This document shows, in pieces, positions 56,462 through 64,000 of a stretch of 64,000 nt of DNA. Below the pieces are notes generated by a model that saw only the letters and a list, made by a program, of their open reading frames with translations, was not told the origin of the DNA and did not search any database. Both the position numbers and the translations under genes were made by a program. The stretch's first letter is position 1. Every line of letters begins with the position of its first letter. The DNA is from Arthrobacter sp. ES3-54 (lineage in GTDB: Bacteria > Actinomycetota > Actinomycetes > Actinomycetales > Micrococcaceae), in assembly GCF_029504395.1 (NCBI RefSeq), contig NZ_JAQFIF010000005.1:186001-250000 (forward strand). Direction: 5' to 3'.

Positions 56462-57874
56462 TCAGGCTACGTTGTTCTCGTAATCAAGATCGCGCGTTTC
56501 CTTGCTCACGAACAAGGCAATCAGCGTCAGCACGGCCATAGCGGCGAGGTAGACACCGACCAGCGCCGGGCTGCCCTTGCCCACTTCCCAGAGCCAGACA
56601 GCGATGAACGGAGCCACCGCCGCACCCAGGATGCTGGAGAAGTTGTAGCTGATGGCCGAGCCGGTGTACCGGACGTTCGTCGGGAACAGCTCCGGCAGCA
56701 GCGCACCCATGGGGCCGAACGTCAGGCCCATGAGGGAGAATCCGATGATCAGCAGCGCCATCGTGCCCACGAATCCGGCGCTGAACAGCGGGACGAACAG
56801 CAGGCCGAAGGCCAAGATGCCCGCGGTCACGGTGATGAGCATCTTGCGGCGGCCGAACTTCTCGGCCAGGGGACCGGAGACCAGGGTGAAGATGCCGAAG
56901 AACACGACGCCGACAATCAGCATCCAGAGGAAGTCGTTGCGCGTGTACCCCAGACCTGGGACGAACGCGGCGGCCGCGGCCTCGGTCATCGGCTTGCCCG
57001 CCTTCTCGGCTGCGGCCTTGGCGGCATCCAGGCTGGAGGCGCGGGTTCCGTAGGTCAGCGTGAACGTTGTCATCAGGTAGAAGAGCACGTACGTGGCGAG
57101 CATGATGAACGTACCCAGGATCAGGTGGCGCCAGCTGGACTTGAAGACCCGGGCGAGAGGCAGCTTGGCGACCTCATTGGATTCGATGACCTTGGTGAAC
57201 GCGGGAGTTTCGATCAACTTGAGCCGGACGTAGAGGCCGATGATCACCATGACAGCGCTGAGCAGGAACGGCACGCGCCAGCCCCATTCCATGAAGGCCG
57301 TCGGCGACAGCGTGTAGCTGAAGACCAGGAAGATCACATTGGCGATGATGAAGCCGATCGGGGCCCCCAACTGCGGGAAGGTGCCGTAGATGGCGCGCTT
57401 GTTCGCGGGGGCATTCTCGGTGGCCAGCAGTGCCGCACCACTCCATTCGCCACCGAGGGCCAGGCCCTGGAAGAAGCGCATGACGACCAGGAGGGCCGGA
57501 GCCCAGAATTCCCAGCCTTCCACCTTCGCCGTCGGCAGGCAGCCGATCAGGAAGGTGGCAATGCCCATCGTCAGCAGCGAGGCCACGAGGGTGCCCTTGC
57601 GGCCGAACTTGTCCCCGAAGTGGCCGAAGACCACGGATCCGAGCGGGCGGGCGATGAAGGCCACGCCGAATACGGCGAACGAGCTGAGCAGCTGGGCGGT
57701 TTCGTTCTGCGCCGGGAAGAACAAGGAGGGGAAGACCAGTACGGCAGCGGTGGCGTACACGTAGAAGTCATAGAACTCGACGGTGGTGCCGATCAGGCTG
57801 GCGACAATCACGCGGCCGCGCGAATTCACCTGCTTGGTGGACCCATGCTCCGCGGAGGTTGCAGTGGATGACAT
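56462..57874 (-). CDS. MHS-family MFS transporter, second copy
   Basis: A 470-aa metabolite:H+ symporter-type protein with 12 predicted helices. It shows GTTVEFYDFYVYATAAVLVF in TM1, FGHFGDKFGRKGTL in loop 2/3 and LALGGEWSGAALLA in TM5. An insert of about 30 residues after TM6, with SSLDAAKAAAEKAGKPMTEA, is unusual and hydrophilic. Close to the transporter at 3181 in type but clearly diverged. The substrate is unknown. It is divergent from narK, with two GTCC-N7-GGAC dyads in the shared 294-bp gap, so it may have a dedicated repressor or activator that is not encoded next to it. Confidence 0.88.
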   Translation of the reverse strand: MSSTATSAEHGSTKQVNSRGRVIVASLIGTTVEFYDFYVYATAAVLVFPSLFFPAQNETAQLLSSFAVFGVAFIARPLGSVVFGHFGDKFGRKGTLVASLLTMGIATFLIGCLPTAKVEGWEFWAPALLVVMRFFQGLALGGEWSGAALLATENAPANKRAIYGTFPQLGAPIGFIIANVIFLVFSYTLSPTAFMEWGWRVPFLLSAVMVIIGLYVRLKLIETPAFTKVIESNEVAKLPLARVFKSSWRHLILGTFIMLATYVLFYLMTTFTLTYGTRASSLDAAKAAAEKAGKPMTEAAAAAFVPGLGYTRNDFLWMLIVGVVFFGIFTLVSGPLAEKFGRRKMLITVTAGILAFGLLFVPLFSAGFVGTMALLIIGFSLMGLTFGPMGALLPELFPTNVRYTGSAISYNFSSILGAAVAPFIAVWLWEVGKGSPALVGVYLAAMAVLTLIALFVSKETRDLDYENNVA

Positions 57875-57973
57875 GTAGTAACGCTTTCATGAAGACCGGT
57901 CGGATGTTCCCCAAGAGCCCGATGCCCGGGGCCGCCGGCTAGGGATTCGTATACGTCTGATATTAGTTCCTAC

Positions 57974-58009
57974 TGTCCAGTCAATGGACAAATGGTCCGT
58001 TATTTGGAC
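57974..58009. promoter_or_regulatory. Two GTCC-N7-GGAC dyads spaced by 20 bp
   Basis: Site 1 (57975-57989, extended to TGTCCA-N5-TGGACA at 57974-57990 with the outer T and A) and site 2 (57995-58009) have identical half-sites GTCC and GGAC with seven-base spacers. Their centres are exactly 20 bp apart, about two helical turns, so a regulator could bind both on one face of the DNA. They are 100 bp upstream of the MHS transporter start and 160 bp upstream of narK. Confidence 0.5.
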
Positions 58010-58168
58010 GCCGTGTCGTTGCCTCACGTGGTGATCGTCACACCTACTCTCACACCGTCATAAAAGCCCCGATAGGCAAAAGTCACAGCGTGTTAATAAA
58101 CCGCGACCGTCCCTGAAACGCGGCATCCCTACCTTTGAAGGACAACACCCCCCAAGGAGGTCTCCCAA

Positions 58169-59581
58169 GTGACTGCTGAACGCACCGCCGAAATCGGCAC
58201 CGCAGATGCCAGTGCCGCCCGCACTGATGCCCTTACCCTCGACCACCGGCCCGGCCGCTGGATCGCCAACTGGGATGCAGAAAACAAGGACCAGTGGGAG
58301 TCCCAGGGCCGCTCCATTGCCCGGCGCAACCTGAACTGGTCCATCTTCGCCGAGTTCCTGGGCTTCGTGGTCTGGCAGCTCTGGTCGATTGTGGTGGTAC
58401 AGCTCCCCGCGGCCGGCTTCACCTTCACCACCTCGGAAATCTTCTGGCTGATCTCCATGCCCAGCCTGGTGGGCGCCACGCTGCGGATCCCCTACACGTT
58501 CATGGTCCCCCGCTTCGGCGGCCGCAACTGGACCATCGTCTCGGCCCTGCTGCTGCTCATCCCCTCGATCGGGCTGGCCATGTGCGTCTCCAACCCGGAG
58601 ACCCCGTTTGGCACCATGCTGTTCGTGGCCGCCCTCGCCGGCTTCGGCGGCGGCAACTTCGCCAGCTCGATGGCCAACATCACCTTCTTCTACCCGGCCC
58701 GCGAAAAGGGCTGGGCCCTGGGCCTGAACGCCGCCGGCGGCAACCTCGGTGCCGCCGTCGCACAGCTGGCCGTTCCGATTGCCATCACCCTCCTGGCCGC
58801 CGGCACCGTCAACCTGCCGGTGGCCGGCCTCATGTGGGTCCCGCTGATCCTGCTCGCCGCGTTCGGCGCCTGGAAGTACATGGACAACCTCACCAGCGCC
58901 AAGGGCGATGTTGCGGGCTCGCTCGCCGCGCTCAAGGAACCGCACCTGTGGATCATGGCGCTGCTGTACATCGGCACATTTGGCTCGTTCATCGGCTTCG
59001 CCGGTGTGTTCCCCAAGCTCATCAAGGACTACTTCCCGGCCTTCTCCTCGATCGGGGTCGGAACCGTAGCCCTGTCTCTCGCTTTCCTCGGCCCGCTGGT
59101 CGGCTCGTTGGCCCGCCCCTACGGCGGACGCATGGCGGACCGCATGGGCGGCGCCCGGATGACGGTTTCAGCCTTCGCTGCCATGGCCGTCATCACCCTG
59201 ACCATGATCTGGACGCTGCCGCTGAAGAACTTCTGGCTGTTCCTGGGCCTGTTCCTGCTGCTCTTCACCGCCAGCGGCTTCGGAAACGGTGCCACCTATC
59301 GGATGATCCCCATCATCTTCGCCACCTCAAGCCGGGCAGCAAAGTCAGGTGCCAGCACGGTAACCACCCAGCGGCTCGCGTCCTCGGCCCTGGGCCTGGT
59401 CTCGGCCATCGGCGCCTATGGCGGATTCGTCATCCCGCAGGTGCTCAACGCCTCGAACTCCGCCAGCGGCTCCTACACCCCGGCGTTCTACGGATTCGTG
59501 GGGGCCTACGTCCTGATGCTCGCCGTCTGCTGGTTCTTCTACATCCGCAACGCCAACCGAAATGCGATGGGACACGTCTAA
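58169..59581 (+). CDS. narK: Nitrate/nitrite transporter, NarK/NasA type
   Basis: A 470-aa MFS protein of the nitrate/nitrite porter family. The cytoplasmic N-terminus (about 50 residues) is followed by RNLNWSIFAEFLGFVVWQLW in TM1; the nitrate signatures are AGFGGGNFASSMANITFFYP in TM5 and FTASGFGNGATYRMIPIIF in TM11, with conserved Arg residues in TM2 (GATLRIPYTFMVPRFGGRN) and near TM8. GTG at 58169 has an exact AAGGAGGT upstream. It is followed one base later by the nitrate reductase gene, so it supplies nitrate for assimilation. Confidence 0.94.
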   Translation: MTAERTAEIGTADASAARTDALTLDHRPGRWIANWDAENKDQWESQGRSIARRNLNWSIFAEFLGFVVWQLWSIVVVQLPAAGFTFTTSEIFWLISMPSLVGATLRIPYTFMVPRFGGRNWTIVSALLLLIPSIGLAMCVSNPETPFGTMLFVAALAGFGGGNFASSMANITFFYPAREKGWALGLNAAGGNLGAAVAQLAVPIAITLLAAGTVNLPVAGLMWVPLILLAAFGAWKYMDNLTSAKGDVAGSLAALKEPHLWIMALLYIGTFGSFIGFAGVFPKLIKDYFPAFSSIGVGTVALSLAFLGPLVGSLARPYGGRMADRMGGARMTVSAFAAMAVITLTMIWTLPLKNFWLFLGLFLLLFTASGFGNGATYRMIPIIFATSSRAAKSGASTVTTQRLASSALGLVSAIGAYGGFVIPQVLNASNSASGSYTPAFYGFVGAYVLMLAVCWFFYIRNANRNAMGHV

Positions 59582-59582
59582 C

Positions 59583-61843
<2,261 letters not shown>

Positions 61844-61847
<4 letters not shown>

Positions 61848-63403
61848 CTGAGCGGATTGTGGTGGTGGGCTTCGGGCCCGTCGCCGCGAGGCTGATCGAC
61901 GAGTTGCTGCCGGCCGTGCGCAGCGGCATCGCGCACCTGACGGTGATCGGCGAAGAGTCCGAGGCGGCGTACAACCGCGTGCTGGTGGCCGATCTTGGCG
62001 TCGGCCGCACCACGCCGGCCGCCCTGGCCCTCGCCGACGCGGCAGCGCTGGTGGCCGACGGCGTCGATGTCCGGCTGGGCGTCCGCGTCCGCCGTGTGGA
62101 CCGTGCCCGGCAGCGGGTTTTGCTAAGCGACGGCACCTCCCCCGGCTACGAGCGGCTCGTCTTCGCCACCGGTTCGCGCCCTGTCATCCCCAACCTCACG
62201 GGGCTCAACCCGGACCCGGCCGCACCGGTGCTGCCGCCGGGCGTGACCGCGCTGCGGGATCTCCGCGACGCGTCCGTACTCCACGCTGCCGTGGCAGGCG
62301 GCAAGCGGGTGGTGGTCCTGGGCGGCGGCGTGCTGGGCCTGGAGACGGCCCTCGCCGCGGCCGAGGAAGGCGCCACCGTGACCGTGGTGCACAACGGCCC
62401 GCATCCCCTGGGCCGGAACATCGACCGCGGCGGCGGCTCCGTACTCGCGGCCTCCTTGCGGAATTGCGGCGTGCGGATGGCCGGCAACGCCCGCTCCGTC
62501 GGCGTGGAGCACAACGCGCCCGACGGCGGTTTCTCGGCCCTGCTCCTCGATGACGGCTCCGCGATCGACGGCGACCTCCTGGTGCTCTCCTGCGGTGTCC
62601 GGCCACGGACCGAACTGGCGGAAGGCTGCGGGCTCTCCACCGCCGCCGGGATCCTGGTGGACCACAAGCTCCGCGCCCACCACGAGCCCCACATTTTTGC
62701 GATCGGCGACTGCGCCGAGGTCCGCTGCCCGGATCCCGAGTGCGTTCAGTGCCGGACCGCACGCGGCCCGTCCGGGCTGGTGGGGCCTGGCTGGCGGCAG
62801 GCCGAATGGCTCGCCGACTATCTGACCCTGTTGGCGTCCGGCGCCGACGCGGAGGCCGAGGCCTTGCCGCCCCTTCCCGCGGAACTGCCGGGCGTGATCG
62901 TGCTCAAGGCCCGTGGCATGAACATGGCCGTGGCCGGGGATGTTTCCGCCGACCCGTGGGACGAGGAAGCCCTGACCGCCGGGGCCGTGAACGGCCGGGC
63001 CAGGCTGCAGATCGCCCAGTGGGCCGATCCCGAGCACGGCCGCTACGTCAAGATGACCACCCGCGCCGGCGTGCTCGAAGGCCTCGTGTCCGTGGGTATG
63101 CCGCGCACCTCAGCCGAACTGGTGCAGCTGTTCGAACGCGGCGCCGAACTGCCCGCGGACCGCTCGCTGCTGCTGCGCCTGGACGGGCCGGACCAGGCCG
63201 CCGCGGCGGGATCCGTGGACCCTTCCCGGACGGTCTGCCGGTGCGCGGGCGTCAGCGGCACGGCCATTGCTTCTGCTGTTACGGAGGGCTGCGGTACCGT
63301 GCCCGAGGTATCCGCGGCAACCCGCGCCGGCACGGGCTGCGGCGGCTGCCACGACGACATCAAGGGGATCATTGAGGCCCACTTTCAGGGGGCCGTTGCC
63401 TAG
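61844..63403 (+). CDS. nasB: Nitrate reductase electron-transfer subunit (NAD(P)H/FAD, BFD-like)
   Basis: A 519-aa flavoprotein similar to the N-terminal half of NirB and to Bacillus NasB. The FAD-binding motif VVVGFGPVAARLIDEL is at the N-terminus, the NAD(P)-binding motif VVVLGGGVLGLETALAA at about 155, and HIFAIGDCAEV closes the FAD domain. The C-terminal part has a BFD-like [2Fe-2S] site, CRCAGVSGTAI and GCGGCHDDIK (about 465-505). It probably passes electrons from NAD(P)H to NasC. No siroheme domain is present, so it cannot itself reduce nitrite. Its ATG overlaps the nasC stop. Confidence 0.88.
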
Positions 63404-63570
63404 GCGGAAGTGAAGCTTCATCACGCACTCCCGGAGTAGGTTGAGTCCCGAAACTTCCCGCTACAGAGTTGATGCTCTATGAGCCGAGCACCAAGGATGC
63501 CATACTTCGGGCACCGGCAGTCGCAAGTCACCCCGTATCCTCTTTCGGACTTGTTTACGTGGAGGTGGAA

Positions 63571-64000
63571 GTGGAGCACCCAAGTTCCGGACTTCAATTC
63601 TTGGTCGGAGCACTAGCTTGCTCGGCTTTCCTCCTCAGCGGTTGCGACGCTTCCGCACCCGACGTCGGTGACACCGGATCGTCTTCACCGAAGGTGAGTG
63701 GCACCCGATCGTCTGCATCCGCGGTTGAGGACATCGGAACGTGGGAACTACTCAACTCCACGGAGGTCACCTCGTTTTCCACCACCCTCCGGTTGGGGGT
63801 GACGCGACTGGAGTGCGCAAGTGGCGTAACCGGCACTGTGCTGGATCCCCGAGTGCGGGTCGAACAGGAGCGGATCGTGATCCGGACCGATGTCGAACCC
63901 TTATGACCTGGGGGATATACCTGCCAAGGAAACGACGCGGTGCCGGTGACGGTCGAATTGAACGAACCGATCGGGAAACGCGAACTCGTCGATGCAGCAT
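63571..64000 (+). pseudogene. Lipoprotein gene interrupted by an in-frame TGA, runs off the window
   Basis: A GTG at 63571 (GGAGG four bases upstream) begins a short signal peptide with lipobox LLSGC, followed by a Ser/Thr/Asp/Gly-rich linker and a domain with WELLNSTEVTSFSTTLRLGV and VRVEQERIVIRTDVEPL. A TGA at 63904-63906 stops the frame, but the same frame continues after it as PGGYTCQGNDAVPVTVEL and NEPIGKRELVDAA to the window end, which looks like the natural continuation. CGA to TGA is the simplest cause. The start codon is uncertain because the predicted signal peptide lacks N-terminal basic residues; ATG at 63472 is an alternative. Confidence 0.65.

Noticed and set aside
57990..58168. 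GlnR box upstream of narK
   Set aside because: Only partial matches (such as GTCAC-N6) to the actinobacterial GlnR consensus could be found by eye, so no site is claimed.
63904..63906. Selenocysteine codon
   Set aside because: The surrounding sequence shows no Cys-type active site and no convincing downstream stem-loop; a CGA-to-TGA nonsense change is simpler.

Overview
The window is high-GC (roughly two thirds G+C), gene-dense chromosomal DNA of an actinobacterium, most likely a soil Micrococcaceae of the Arthrobacter/Pseudarthrobacter kind. This is inferred from SAM-IV type riboswitches, a separate acyl-CoA carboxylase epsilon subunit, a DUF222/HNH protein, frequent GTG/TTG starts and several leaderless promoters (TANNNT followed by six or seven bases and the start codon). 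I see no tRNA, rRNA, insertion sequence, CRISPR array or prophage.

Layout. 1-4.7 kb: valine-catabolic mmsA (cut by the window edge) and mmsB, divergent from a LysR regulator, then an MHS-family transporter; a shared TGCA-N4-TGCA dyad may link them. 4.7-7.7 kb: metX and metY, each preceded by its own SAM-IV riboswitch. 7.8-12.6 kb: VOC protein, CPBP membrane protein, histidine phosphatase, and an FAD oxidase-hutI pair. 12.6-15.4 kb: a lower-GC, decaying stretch with small membrane proteins, a frameshifted tautomerase, a 5'-truncated and frameshifted acetyltransferase and a 61-bp-period repeat array. 15.4-18.8 kb: tdh-kbl threonine degradation with a divergent LysR gene. 18.8-22.2 kb: gatCAB, the tRNA amidotransferase. 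22.3-26.4 kb: a CitMHS citrate transporter divergent from a CitA/CitB-like two-component system. 26.4-30.2 kb: SulP transporter, RidA, GNAT, inositol-phosphatase. 30.2-36.4 kb: ligA, PP2C phosphatase, Rv1264-like adenylate cyclase, PH-domain protein, birA. 36.6-41.4 kb: SDR, acyl-CoA carboxylase beta and epsilon subunits, DUF885 hydrolase. 41.4-52.7 kb: a mixed segment (GH71 alpha-1,3-glucanase, DAACS symporter, secreted helical protein, YbjQ, TetR-MMPL exporter, alpha/beta hydrolase, DUF222-HNH). 52.8-56.3 kb: maf, the biotin-carboxylase/BCCP subunit, a glutamine amidotransferase. 56.5-63.4 kb: a second MHS transporter divergent from narK-nasC-nasB (nitrate uptake and assimilatory reduction). 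The window ends in a lipoprotein gene broken by an in-frame TGA.

How genes work together: BirA would biotinylate the BCCP domain at 53.7-55.5 kb, which would pair with the beta and epsilon subunits at 37.7-39.6 kb; propionyl-CoA from MmsA is a natural substrate. The most unusual signal is structural: at least five genes end in short tandem repeats (13-23 bp) that contain the stop codon, in one case an exact multiple of codons. In addition there is a dispersed palindromic element in two copies, both just after stop codons and in the same relative orientation, and a candidate structured RNA in the largest gene-free gap (41.44-41.98 kb).
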